From NCBI RefSeq assembly GCF_016446475.1, contig NZ_JAEHFP010000036.1, positions 1 through 40,741 on the forward strand: DNA of 40,741 bases, written 5' to 3'. Position numbers and translations under genes: made by a program. This document shows, piece after piece, positions 1-10,194 of this stretch; position 1 is the first letter of the stretch, and the number at the start of each line of letters is the position of its first letter. The notes beneath the pieces were generated by a model. It was not told where the DNA came from. It searched no databases and saw only the letters and a list, made by a program, of their open reading frames with translations. This stretch comes from Paracoccus binzhouensis. Its GTDB lineage: Bacteria > Pseudomonadota > Alphaproteobacteria > Rhodobacterales > Rhodobacteraceae.

Positions 1-1292
1 CGGCGGCAAGCCGCGCCGCGAACTGGTCAAGCGCCGCGCGGTCGCGGGCGATCTGCCGGGCGCTGTCGGCCAGCATCCGCGACCGGGCGCGTTCCAGCCG
101 CTGGCTCAGATCGGCCAGGCGTTCGGCCTTGCGCTGCCGCAGCCGGGCCAGGGACAGCGGCAGGCGCTGCCGATGCCCCTGCAGCGCCTCGCGCCGGTTG
201 CGCAGCATGGCGCGCAGCGCCAAGAGCGACAGCGGCAGCGCGTTCAGCCGGTCGCGGCGGGCGCGCACGAAACCGCGCAGCGCCGGTTCCAGCCGCTCGG
301 CGAACAGGTCGAAGCGTTGCCGCGCCGGATCGGTCAGCGCCTGCGGCCGGCCGAGCGCCCGGCCAAGGTCGGCCAGCCGCTGGCGCTGGCGCTGGTTGCG
401 GGTCTGGGCGGCGCGCATCATCCGCGCCCGGATCTCGGCCAGCCGCGCGGCCAGTTCGGCGCGCACCGGCACCGCCATCTCGGCCGCGGCGGTGGGCGTC
501 GGTGCCCGACGGTCCGAGGCGAAGTCGATCAGCGTGGTATCCGTCTCGTGCCCCACGGCCGAGATCAGCGGGATGTCGCTGGCCGCCGCGGCGCGGACCA
601 CGGCCTCCTCGTTGAAACCCCAGAGGTCTTCCAGGCTGCCGCCGCCGCGCGCCACGATCAGCAGGTCGGGACGCGGGATCGGGCCGTCCCCGGGCAGCGC
701 GTTGAAGCCCTGGATCGCGGCGGCGACCTGCGGGGCGCAGGCTTCGCCCTGCACCGCCACCGGCCAGATCAGCACTCGTGTCGGAAAGCGGTCGCGGAGG
801 CGATGCAGGATGTCGCGGATCACCGCGCCCGAGGGCGAGGTCACGACGCCGATCACCCGCGGCAGGTAGGGCAGCGGCCGCTTGCGCGCTTCGTCGAACA
901 ACCCCTCGGCCGCCAGCGCCTTGCGGCGCTTCTCCAGCATCATCATCAGCGCGCCGGCGCCGGCGGGCTCGATCTCCTCGACGATCAGCTGGTATTTCGA
1001 CTGGCCGGGAAAGGTGGTCAGCCGACCGGTGGCGATGACCTCGATCCCCTCCTCGGGGCGGGTGGAGAGGCGCGCGGCCTGGCCCTTCCAGGTCACGGCG
1101 GCGATCACCGCGCGGTCGTCCTTGAGGTCGAAATAGACATGCCCCGACGAGGGGCGCGAGACGCGGCCGATCTCGCCGCGGACGCGGACGCGGCCGAATT
1201 CGCCCTCGATCACGCGCTTCACCGCGCCCGAGATCTCCGAGACGGTGAATTCATGGGCGTTGCTGGCGGGCGTGTCTTCGAAAAGCTCCATG
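1..1292 (-). CDS. xseA: Exodeoxyribonuclease VII large subunit (3' end outside window)
   Basis: Large subunit of exonuclease VII, which with XseB degrades single-stranded DNA to oligonucleotides in the cytoplasm. About 430 residues are visible; the C-terminus lies beyond position 1. Residues 1-110 form the N-terminal OB-fold. The catalytic domain follows, with [13 protein letters not shown] at 148-160, a Gly-rich [12 protein letters not shown] at about 213-224 and [20 protein letters not shown] at 244-263, all diagnostic of XseA. After residue 275 the protein becomes Arg/Leu/Ala-rich and helical, as expected for the long coiled coil. The ATG at 1292 fits the family's N-terminus (MELFEDTP then the conserved [13 protein letters not shown]). 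The gene diverges from purD. Identification is firm; only the missing end is unknown. Confidence 0.95.
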
Positions 1293-1319
1293 GCCCGGTT
1301 GTGGCGCGGGGCGCGGGCG

Positions 1320-1346
1320 GGATCAAGGGGCTTGGGGGATTGATCC
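1320..1346. promoter_or_regulatory. Inverted repeat in the xseA/purD divergent promoter region
   Basis: A perfect 7-bp inverted repeat (GGATCAA ... TTGATCC) with a 13-nt spacer lies between the divergent starts of xseA and purD. Its right arm overlaps a possible purD -35 (TTGATC, 1340-1345), with CTAGAA at 1362-1367 as a possible -10, 16 bp downstream. It may be an operator or may be chance. No regulator is suggested. Confidence 0.3.
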
Positions 1347-1400
1347 GGGCCGGGCCAGTTCCTAGAAGGCGCGGGACCATACGCAAAGGGGCCTTTCCGC

Positions 1401-2663
1401 ATGAACATCCTGATCCTCGGCAGCGGCGGGCGCGAACATGCGCTGGCCTGGGCGATCCGGCAGAACCCGAAATGCGACCGGCTGTTCGTCGCGCCCGGCA
1501 ATGCCGGGATGGAGCCGCTGGCGCGGCTGGCGGATCTGGACATCCTGTCCGGCCCGGCGGTGATCGGCTTTTGCGAGGAGAACGCCATCGACCTGGTGGT
1601 GATCGGCCCCGAGGCGCCCCTGGCGGCCGGCGTCGCCGACGAGCTGCGGGCGGCGGGCATCCTGGTCTTCGGCCCATCCAGGGCGGCGGCGATGCTGGAA
1701 GCCTCCAAGGCCTTCACCAAGGAAGTCTGCGACGCCTGCGGTGCGCCGACCGCCGCCTGGGCGCGTTTCGACGCGGCCGAGCCGGCGCGGGCCTATATCC
1801 GCGCGCAGGGCGCACCCATCGTCGTCAAGGCCGACGGGCTGGCCGCCGGCAAGGGCGTGACCGTGGCCATGACCGAGGCCGAGGCCATCGCCGCCGTCGA
1901 TGACGCCTTCGGCGGCGCCTTCGGCGCGGCCGGGGCCGAGGTTGTGATCGAGGAGTTCATGGAGGGCGAGGAGGCGAGCTTCTTCGTGCTATGCGACGGG
2001 GTGGACTGCCTGCCGATCGGCACGGCGCAGGACCACAAGCGCGTGGGCGAGGGCGATACCGGGCCGAATACCGGCGGCATGGGCGCCTATTCCCCGGCCC
2101 CGGTGCTGACGGCGGAGATCCAGGATGCGGTGATGGCCGAGATCGTGCGCCCGACCGTGGCCGAGATGGCGCGGCGCGGCACGCCGTTCCAGGGCGTGCT
2201 TTATGCCGGGCTGATGATCCGGGACGGGCGGGCGCGGCTGGTGGAATACAATGTCCGCTTCGGCGACCCGGAATGCCAGGTGTTGATGATGCGGCTGGGC
2301 GCCCAGGCGCTGGACCTGATCCTGGCCTGCGCCGAGGGCCGGCTGGGCACGGCCGCGGTCAGCTGGGCCGACGACCACGCGCTGACCGTGGTCCTGGCCG
2401 CCAAGGGCTATCCCGGCGCCTATGAAAAGGGCAGCGCCATCCGCGGGCTGGATGCGCTGGCCGAGGACAGCTTCCGCATGGTGTTTCACGCCGGCACCGC
2501 GCGCCGCGACGGGCAGATCGTCGCCACCGGCGGCCGGGTTCTGGCCGCGACCGGGCGCGGCGCCACCCTGGCCGAGGCCCATGCCCGCGCCTATGCGCTG
2601 GTCGATGCCATCGACTGGCCCGGGGGGTTCTGCCGCCGCGACATCGGCTGGCGCGCACTGTGA
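1401..2663 (+). CDS. purD: Phosphoribosylamine-glycine ligase (GAR synthetase)
   Basis: Second step of de novo purine synthesis: ATP-dependent joining of glycine to 5-phosphoribosylamine, in the cytoplasm. The 420-residue length is standard for PurD. The N-terminal domain opens with the GSGGREHAL signature (residues 7-15), followed by [14 protein letters not shown]. The ATP-grasp domain shows [15 protein letters not shown] and then [12 protein letters not shown], and later [10 protein letters not shown], the PurD signature. The ATG at 1401 is the only start that gives the family N-terminus ([10 protein letters not shown]). It is transcribed alone, away from xseA and followed by 136 nt before the leu leader. 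No anomalies. Confidence 0.97.
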   Translation: MNILILGSGGREHALAWAIRQNPKCDRLFVAPGNAGMEPLARLADLDILSGPAVIGFCEENAIDLVVIGPEAPLAAGVADELRAAGILVFGPSRAAAMLEASKAFTKEVCDACGAPTAAWARFDAAEPARAYIRAQGAPIVVKADGLAAGKGVTVAMTEAEAIAAVDDAFGGAFGAAGAEVVIEEFMEGEEASFFVLCDGVDCLPIGTAQDHKRVGEGDTGPNTGGMGAYSPAPVLTAEIQDAVMAEIVRPTVAEMARRGTPFQGVLYAGLMIRDGRARLVEYNVRFGDPECQVLMMRLGAQALDLILACAEGRLGTAAVSWADDHALTVVLAAKGYPGAYEKGSAIRGLDALAEDSFRMVFHAGTARRDGQIVATGGRVLAATGRGATLAEAHARAYALVDAIDWPGGFCRRDIGWRAL

Positions 2664-2690
2664 ACCGCTGCGCCTGCGGCACGGGGCGCA

Positions 2691-2718
2691 TGGGTATTTG
2701 CAGAACGAAGAAATCCGG
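2691..2718 (+). repeat. Copy of a dispersed intergenic repeat (TGGGTATTT...GAACGAAGAA)
   Basis: Just downstream of purD, TGGGTATTT is followed after three bases by GAACGAAGAA and then CCGG. The same string, with minor changes, forms both arms of the inverted repeat at 29536-29612. The first 19 bases from GTATTT match the reverse complement of that right arm at 18 of 19 positions. A second TGGGTATTT occurs at 2748-2756, at the edge of the leu promoter. The element is AT-rich compared with its surroundings and lies outside genes. Confidence 0.55.
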
Positions 2719-2762
2719 GGGGCGGCGGCATCCCGGAGAAGCGCGGGTGGGTATTTTTGGTC

Positions 2763-2792
2763 TTTTCAAGCCGGCGGTGGCGGTCTTATAGT
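2763..2792 (+). promoter_or_regulatory. Putative promoter of the leu leader and leuA
   Basis: TTTTCA (2763-2768) and TATAGT (2787-2792) are separated by 18 bp, a reasonable vegetative promoter in a locally AT-enriched patch. Transcription would start near 2799, at or beside the A of the leader ATG at 2800. The leader would then have no 5' untranslated region. This is read from the sequence only. Confidence 0.5.
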
Positions 2793-2799
2793 GCGCGCC

Positions 2800-2901
2800 A
2801 TGACTCGGATGCAGCAGATCATTGCCACGGCCCCGCACGCGCATGACGGCGCGCGTCTTGCCGTGAACCTCCGCGGTCTGCTTCTTCTTACGCTGCGCTG
2901 A
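2800..2901 (+). CDS. leuL: Leucine-rich leader peptide of leuA (33 aa)
   Basis: A 33-residue reading frame ends 83 nt before leuA. Six of its last ten residues are leucine, including four in a row (codons 27-30: CTG CTT CTT CTT). CTT is a minor leucine codon in this genome, where CTG dominates, so these codons should be sensitive to charged tRNA-Leu supply. No Shine-Dalgarno sequence precedes the ATG, and the putative promoter predicts a start at about 2799, so the peptide may be read from a leaderless RNA. A second in-frame ATG at 2809 is possible. Leucine-rich leader peptides before leuA are the hallmark of ribosome-mediated attenuation; the gene assignment is inference from composition and position. 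Confidence 0.75.
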   Translation: MTRMQQIIATAPHAHDGARLAVNLRGLLLLTLR

Positions 2902-2926
2902 GCGGGTCTTCCGGGCCGCCGCTCAG
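2898..2926 (+). promoter_or_regulatory. Hairpin overlapping the leader stop codon (attenuator candidate)
   Basis: CTGAGCGG (2898-2905) and CCGCTCAG (2919-2926) form a perfect 8-bp stem with a 13-nt loop. The left arm contains the leader peptide's stop codon (2899-2901), so a ribosome finishing the peptide would prevent the stem, while one stalled at the CTT codons would allow it. Further downstream GGTTC (2930-2934) can pair with GAACC at 2952-2956 or at 2977-2981, just before the leuA ATG. There is no U-run, so control may act on translation of leuA or through Rho rather than by intrinsic termination. Confidence 0.45.
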
Positions 2927-2984
2927 TCTGGTTCGCGCCCGGCTTGGCCCTGAACCCCGAATCTCCGCGTAAGAAAGAACCGAG

Positions 2985-4547
2985 ATGACCGATCCGAACC
3001 GCGTATTGATCTTTGACACCACCCTGCGCGATGGCGAGCAATCGCCCGGCGCCACCATGACCCATACCGAGAAGCTGGAAATCGCCCAGATGCTGGACGA
3101 GATGGGCGTGGACATCATCGAGGCGGGCTTTCCCATCGCCTCGGAGGGCGACTTCGCCGCCGTGAGCGAGATCGCCAAGCAGGCGCAGAACGCCGTGATC
3201 TGCGGCCTGGCCCGCGCCCAGTTCCCCGATATCGACCGCTGCTGGGAGGCGGTGAAGCACGCCAAGCGCCCGCGCATCCACACCTTCATTGGCACCTCGC
3301 CCCTGCATCGCGCCATCCCGAACCTGGACATGGACCAGATGGCCGAGCGGATCGAGCAGACCGTGACCCATGCCCGCAACCTGTGCGACGACGTGCAATG
3401 GTCGCCGATGGACGCCACCCGCACCGAACACGACTACCTGTGCCGGGTGGTCGAGATCGCCATTCGCTGCGGCGCCACCACCATCAACATCCCCGACACC
3501 GTGGGCTATACCGCGCCGCGTGAAAGCGCCGATCTGATCCGCATGCTGATCGAGCGGGTGCCCGGCGCCGACGCGGTGATCTTCTCGACCCATTGCCACA
3601 ACGACCTGGGCATGGCGACGGCCAACAGCCTGGCCGCGGTCGAGGGCGGCGCGCGCCAGATCGAATGCACCATCAACGGGCTGGGCGAGCGCGCCGGCAA
3701 CACCGCGCTGGAAGAGGTAGTGATGGCGCTGAAGGTGCGCCACGACATCATGCCCTGGACCACCGGCATCGACACCACCAGGATCATGGGCCTGTCGCGA
3801 CGCGTCTCGCAGGCTTCGGGCTTCCTGGTGCAGCCAAACAAGGCGGTGGTCGGCAAGAATGCCTTCCTGCACGAATCCGGCATCCACCAGGACGGCGTGC
3901 TGAAGAATGTCGAGACCTTCGAGATCATGCGCCCCGCCGATATCGGCCTGAACGAGGCCAATATCGCCATGGGCAAGCATTCGGGCCGCGCCGCGCTGCG
4001 CTCGAAGCTGCGCGACCTGGGCTATGAGCTGGGTGACAACCAGCTGAAGGACATCTTCGTGCGCTTCAAGGCCCTGGCCGACCGCAAGAAGGAGATCTAC
4101 GACGACGACCTGGTGGCGCTGATGCAGGACAGCGCCGCCAATACCGAGCACGATTACCTGCAGGTCAAGCACCTGCGCGTGGTCTGCGGCACGGACGGGC
4201 AGTCGGCCGACCTGACCATGACGGTCGGCGGCGAGGAAAAGACCGTCCATGCCACCGGCGACGGCCCGGTCGATGCCTGTTTCAACGCCGTCAAGGCGAT
4301 CTGGCCGCACAAGGCGCATCTGCAGCTCTACCAGGTCCATGCCGTGACCGAGGGCACCGATGCCCAGGCCACCGTCAGCGTGCGCATGGAGGAGGAAGGC
4401 CGCATTGCCACCGGCCAGGCCTCGGATACCGACACCATCCTGGCCAGCGTCAAGGCCTATGTCGGCGCGCTGAACCGGCTGAAGGTGCGCCGCGAGATGG
4501 TCGGCGAAGGCGCCGATGCCAAGCAGGTCAGCATGTATTCGCACTGA
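2985..4547 (+). CDS. leuA: 2-isopropylmalate synthase
   Basis: Condenses acetyl-CoA with 2-oxoisovalerate, the committed step of leucine biosynthesis. The 520-residue protein has the HMGL-like TIM barrel, with FDTTLRDGEQSPGA at 10-23 and the metal-binding HCHNDLGMATAN starting at H203. The Gly-rich NGLGERAGNTALEE signature follows, and the C-terminal third is the LeuA regulatory domain that gives leucine feedback inhibition. The ATG at 2985 follows a weak Shine-Dalgarno (AAGAAAG). The upstream leader peptide implies leucine-responsive control. It is distinguished from the related CimA in this window by the QSPGA motif and its close fit to LeuA. It ends at a terminator shared with the facing glycosyltransferase. 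Confidence 0.96.
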   Translation: MTDPNRVLIFDTTLRDGEQSPGATMTHTEKLEIAQMLDEMGVDIIEAGFPIASEGDFAAVSEIAKQAQNAVICGLARAQFPDIDRCWEAVKHAKRPRIHTFIGTSPLHRAIPNLDMDQMAERIEQTVTHARNLCDDVQWSPMDATRTEHDYLCRVVEIAIRCGATTINIPDTVGYTAPRESADLIRMLIERVPGADAVIFSTHCHNDLGMATANSLAAVEGGARQIECTINGLGERAGNTALEEVVMALKVRHDIMPWTTGIDTTRIMGLSRRVSQASGFLVQPNKAVVGKNAFLHESGIHQDGVLKNVETFEIMRPADIGLNEANIAMGKHSGRAALRSKLRDLGYELGDNQLKDIFVRFKALADRKKEIYDDDLVALMQDSAANTEHDYLQVKHLRVVCGTDGQSADLTMTVGGEEKTVHATGDGPVDACFNAVKAIWPHKAHLQLYQVHAVTEGTDAQATVSVRMEEEGRIATGQASDTDTILASVKAYVGALNRLKVRREMVGEGADAKQVSMYSH

Positions 4548-4580
4548 TCCGCCGCGAAATGGCGTAAGAGGGGGCGGCTG

Positions 4581-6709
<2,129 letters not shown>

Positions 6710-6722
6710 GCGGATCAGGCCC

Positions 6723-7721
6723 ATGGCGCGCAAGGGTCCAGATTACGCGACTCCGGTCCGCCGCATCCTGGTTTCGCTGCTGGTGCTGGCGCTGCTGGCT
6801 ATCTTCCTGTTCTGGCAGATCGACAGCCCGCGGGCCGAGCGGATGCGCTCGGCCTTCATCGACCGCTTCGTGCCCAGCTTCGAATGGGTGACCATGCCGG
6901 TGACCAAGCTGTCGCGCATGGTCGCGGGCTTCCAGTCCTATGCCCGGCTCTACGAGCAGAACCAGGAGCTGCGGCGCGAACTGCAGAAGATGTCGGCCTG
7001 GAAAGAGGCCGCGGTGCAGCTGGAACAGGAAAACGCCAAGCTGCTGGCGCAGAACAACGTCCGCATCGACCCGGCCCTGACCTCGGTTTCCGGCGTGGTG
7101 ATGACCGACAGCGGCACCGCTTTCCGGCAGTCGGTGCTGCTGAACGTCGGCGCCCGCGACGGGATCCTGGACGGCTGGGCGACGATGGACGGGCTGGGGC
7201 TCGTGGGGCGCATCTCGGGCGTCGGGCAGACCACCAGCCGGGTGATGCTGCTGACCGATCCCTCCAGCCGCATGCCGGTGACCATCCTGCCCTCGGGGCA
7301 GCATGCGCTGCTGACCGGCGACAACACCGCCCTGCCGGCGCTGGATTTCATCGAAAGCCCGGAGAACATCCGCCCCGGCGACCGCGTGGTCAGCTCGGGC
7401 GACGGTGGGGTGTTCCCGGCCGGGCTGCTGGTCGGCCAGGTGGCGCTGGCCAGCGACGGGCGGCTGCGGGTGCGGCTGGCCGCCGATTACGGGCGGCTGG
7501 AATTCCTGCGCGTGCTGCGCAGCCACCCGGCCGAGCGGCTGGCCGATACCGGGCTGCTGATCCCGCCGCCGCCGGCCGATTTCATCGGCCCGCCGATGCC
7601 GCCGGCGATGAATCTCGACACCCCCAACCCGGCCGCCGCCAATCCCGAGATCGCCGAACCCGAAACCGCCCCGCCCGAAACCGCCACCGGGCCCGTCCCT
7701 ACCGGAGCGGCGGATGATTGA
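6723..7721 (+). CDS. mreC: Rod-shape-determining protein MreC
   Basis: Periplasmic scaffold of the elongasome, linking MreB/MreD to PBP2. The 332-residue protein has a short basic cytoplasmic start, one transmembrane segment at about 14-32 (ILVSLLVLALLAIFLFW), a coiled-coil stretch at roughly 75-115 (rich in Glu, Gln, Leu) and the beta-barrel MreC domain to about residue 280, including VLLTDPSSRMPV-like sequence. The last 50 residues are Pro/Ala/Glu-rich and low complexity, a variable tail. It begins 13 nt after mreB and overlaps mreD by 8 nt, so it is co-transcribed and probably translationally coupled. Confidence 0.95.
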   Translation: MARKGPDYATPVRRILVSLLVLALLAIFLFWQIDSPRAERMRSAFIDRFVPSFEWVTMPVTKLSRMVAGFQSYARLYEQNQELRRELQKMSAWKEAAVQLEQENAKLLAQNNVRIDPALTSVSGVVMTDSGTAFRQSVLLNVGARDGILDGWATMDGLGLVGRISGVGQTTSRVMLLTDPSSRMPVTILPSGQHALLTGDNTALPALDFIESPENIRPGDRVVSSGDGGVFPAGLLVGQVALASDGRLRVRLAADYGRLEFLRVLRSHPAERLADTGLLIPPPPADFIGPPMPPAMNLDTPNPAAANPEIAEPETAPPETATGPVPTGAADD

Positions 7722-8244
7722 TCCGGCCCGCCGCCAGAGGCTCCTTGGCCAGGCGCTGTTCGTGGTCCTGTTCCTGGCGATCCTGTTCTGGCGGCTTCTG
7801 CCGCTGGCGCCGGGCCGGATCGGCTGGCCCGGCCCCGATCTGGCGCTGTGCCTGGCGCTGGTCTGGGTGCTGCGCCGCCCCGAGCAGGTGCCGGTGCCCA
7901 CCATCGCCCTGCTATTCCTGATCGAGGACATCCTGCTTCTGCGCCCCATCGGCCTGCACGCCGCCATCGTGGTGATGGGAACCGAGGCCGCAAGAAAGCG
8001 CGAGCAACATTGGCGCGAACTGCCATTCATGGTTGAATGGCTGCGCGTGACGATGCTTCTGGCGCTGATGATGGTGGCGAACCGTTTCCTGCTGGCGATC
8101 TTCTTCCTGCCCCAGCCGCCGCTGGGCCAGGTGATGCTGCAGTTCATCGCCACCACCGGCGCCTATCCGCTGCTGGCCGGGCTGGCGGGCTGGCTGTTCG
8201 GCCTGCCCCGCAACGGCGCGGAACGAGACGCGAGGCCCCGCTGA
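7714..8244 (+). CDS. mreD: Rod-shape-determining membrane protein MreD
   Basis: Polytopic inner-membrane partner of MreC. The 176 residues contain about five hydrophobic segments (for example LFVVLFLAILFWRLLPL and WLRVTMLLALMMVANRFLLAI). MreD is poorly conserved, so the call relies on size, topology and place: the start overlaps the end of mreC by 8 nt and the end is 3 nt before mrdA, the standard order mreB-mreC-mreD-mrdA-rodA. No anomalies. Confidence 0.9.
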   Translation: MIDPARRQRLLGQALFVVLFLAILFWRLLPLAPGRIGWPGPDLALCLALVWVLRRPEQVPVPTIALLFLIEDILLLRPIGLHAAIVVMGTEAARKREQHWRELPFMVEWLRVTMLLALMMVANRFLLAIFFLPQPPLGQVMLQFIATTGAYPLLAGLAGWLFGLPRNGAERDARPR

Positions 8245-8247
8245 CCC

Positions 8248-10191
8248 ATGCGCAAATCGGAACGCGAAATCGCCGAAAGCAGCCGCCTGATCACCCGCCG
8301 GGTGGTGATGCTGGGCGCGATCCAGGCGGCGGTGGTCACGGCGCTGGGGCTGAAGCTGCGCTCGATGCAGATCGAGCATGCCGACGAATACCGGATGCTG
8401 TCGGACGGCAACTCGATCAAGATCCGCCTGCTGCCGCCGGCGCGCGGGCTGATCCTGGACCGCAACGGCACCATCATCGCCGGGAACGAGCAGAACTACC
8501 GCGTCACCCTGACCCGCGAGGAGGCGGGCGACGTCTCGACCGTGATCGCCCGGCTGCGGCGCATCATCCCGATGACCGACCGCCAGGCGGCCGAGATCCT
8601 CGACGAGATCCGCAAGCGCAGCGCCGTCACCCCGGTGCTGGTCGCCGACCGGCTGAGCTGGGCCGAGTTCTCCTCGATCGCGCTGAACGCCCCTGCCCTG
8701 CCCGGCGTCACCCCCGAGGCGGGGCTGTCGCGCAGCTATCCGCGCACCGGCGATTTCGCCCATGTGCTGGGCTATGTCGGGCCGGTCTCGGATTACGATC
8801 TTTCGAAGATCGAGAACCCGGACCCGGTGCTGCGCCTGCCCGAGTTCCAGCTGGGCAAGGTCGGCATGGAGGCCAAGCTGGAGGAGGCGCTGCGCGGCAA
8901 GGCCGGCTCGCGCCGGGTCGAGGTGAACAGCGCCGGGCGCGAGATGCGCGAGCTGTCGCGGCAGGAGGGCCAGCAGGGCGCCACGGTGCAGACCACGCTG
9001 GATGCCGGGCTGCAGAACTTCGCCACCCAGCGGCTGGGCAGCGAAAGCGCTGCCGCGGTGGTGATCGACGTCACCAGCGGCGACATCCTGGCCATCTCCT
9101 CCTCGCCGGTCTTCGATCCGAACAAGTTCGTGCGCGGCATCTCGGGGCCGGACTATCGGGCGCTGATGGAGCATGACCACCGCCCGCTGGCCGACAAGAC
9201 CGTGCAGGGCGTCTATCCGCCCGGCTCGACCTTCAAGATGGTGACGCTGCTGGCCGGGCTGGAAGCGGGGGTGATCAACCCCGGCTCGCGCTTCTACTGC
9301 CCGGGCTATATCCAGGTCGCCGGCCGCCGCTTCCATTGCTGGAGCCGCGGCGGTCACGGCATGGTCGATGCGCAGGGCAGCCTGGAGCATTCCTGCGACG
9401 TCTATTATTACGAGCTGGCGCAGCGGGTCGGCATCGACCGCATCGCCGTCATGGCGCGCAAGCTGGGCATCGGCGTGCGCCACGACCTGCCCATGTCGGC
9501 CATCGCCGAGGGCATCGCCCCGGACCGCGCCTGGAAGAAGGTGCGCTACGACCAGGAATGGCAGGTGGGCGATTCGCTCAACGCCTCGATCGGCCAGGGC
9601 TATGTGCTGGCCTCGCCGCTGCAGCTGGCGGTAATGGCGGCGCGGGTGGCGACGGGGCGCGCGGTGGCGCCGCGGCTGGTCAAGGCCATCGACGGCCTGG
9701 CCGAGCCGGTGCCGGACTGGCCCGACCTGGGCATCAACCCGCTGCACCTGCGCACGGCGCGGGCGGGGATGGATGCGGTGATGAACAGCAGCCGCGGCAC
9801 CGCCCGGCGGGCGCGGATCCTGGCGCCGGAATGGCGGATGGCCGGCAAGACCGGCACCTCGCAGGTCCGCAACATCACCGCCGCCGAGCGGGCGCGCGGC
9901 GTGATCTCGAACGACCAGCTGCCCTGGAACCGCCGCGACCATGCGCTGTTCGTCTGCTTCGCGCCCTATGACCTGCCGCGCTATGCCGTCTCGGTGGTGG
10001 TCGAGCATGGCGGCGGCGGCTCGGCCGTGGCCGCGCCCATCGCCCGCGACATCCTGCTTTACGCGCTGGCGGGCGGGTTGCCGCCGCTATCCGCCTATCC
10101 CGAGGCCGAGCGCGCCAAGGTGCAGGAGATCTGGTCGAAGATGAACCTCGCCCCCTCGACCCGCAAGGGCGAGGCGCGCGCAAAGGCCTGA
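8248..10191 (+). CDS. mrdA: Penicillin-binding protein 2 (elongation transpeptidase)
   Basis: Class B penicillin-binding protein that cross-links new lateral peptidoglycan together with RodA. 647 residues: a short cytoplasmic start, an N-terminal membrane anchor at about 22-38, the PBP dimerisation/pedestal domain, then the transpeptidase domain. Catalytic motifs are intact: S327-T-F-K330 (SxxK, in PPGSTFKM), S382-C-D384 (the SxN equivalent) and K534-T-G (in AGKTGTSQV). It starts 3 nt after mreD and ends 3 nt before rodA. The ATG at 8248 gives the expected short cytoplasmic tail (MRKSEREIAESSRL). Confidence 0.96.
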   Translation: MRKSEREIAESSRLITRRVVMLGAIQAAVVTALGLKLRSMQIEHADEYRMLSDGNSIKIRLLPPARGLILDRNGTIIAGNEQNYRVTLTREEAGDVSTVIARLRRIIPMTDRQAAEILDEIRKRSAVTPVLVADRLSWAEFSSIALNAPALPGVTPEAGLSRSYPRTGDFAHVLGYVGPVSDYDLSKIENPDPVLRLPEFQLGKVGMEAKLEEALRGKAGSRRVEVNSAGREMRELSRQEGQQGATVQTTLDAGLQNFATQRLGSESAAAVVIDVTSGDILAISSSPVFDPNKFVRGISGPDYRALMEHDHRPLADKTVQGVYPPGSTFKMVTLLAGLEAGVINPGSRFYCPGYIQVAGRRFHCWSRGGHGMVDAQGSLEHSCDVYYYELAQRVGIDRIAVMARKLGIGVRHDLPMSAIAEGIAPDRAWKKVRYDQEWQVGDSLNASIGQGYVLASPLQLAVMAARVATGRAVAPRLVKAIDGLAEPVPDWPDLGINPLHLRTARAGMDAVMNSSRGTARRARILAPEWRMAGKTGTSQVRNITAAERARGVISNDQLPWNRRDHALFVCFAPYDLPRYAVSVVVEHGGGGSAVAAPIARDILLYALAGGLPPLSAYPEAERAKVQEIWSKMNLAPSTRKGEARAKA

Positions 10192-10194
10192 CGC

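Noticed and set aside
173..1903. Long plus-strand frame opposite xseA running into purD
   Set aside because: It overlaps xseA in antisense and purD out of frame; both of those genes have clear family motifs.
2766..4544. Very long minus-strand open frame (592 codons) opposite leuA
   Set aside because: It is antisense to a certain gene, has His/Gly/Asp-rich unlike-protein composition, and arises because GC-rich codon bias leaves few stops on the opposite strand.
7912..10008. 698-codon minus-strand open frame opposite mreD and mrdA
   Set aside because: Composition is typical of antisense shadows, and it spans two intact co-transcribed genes on the other strand.
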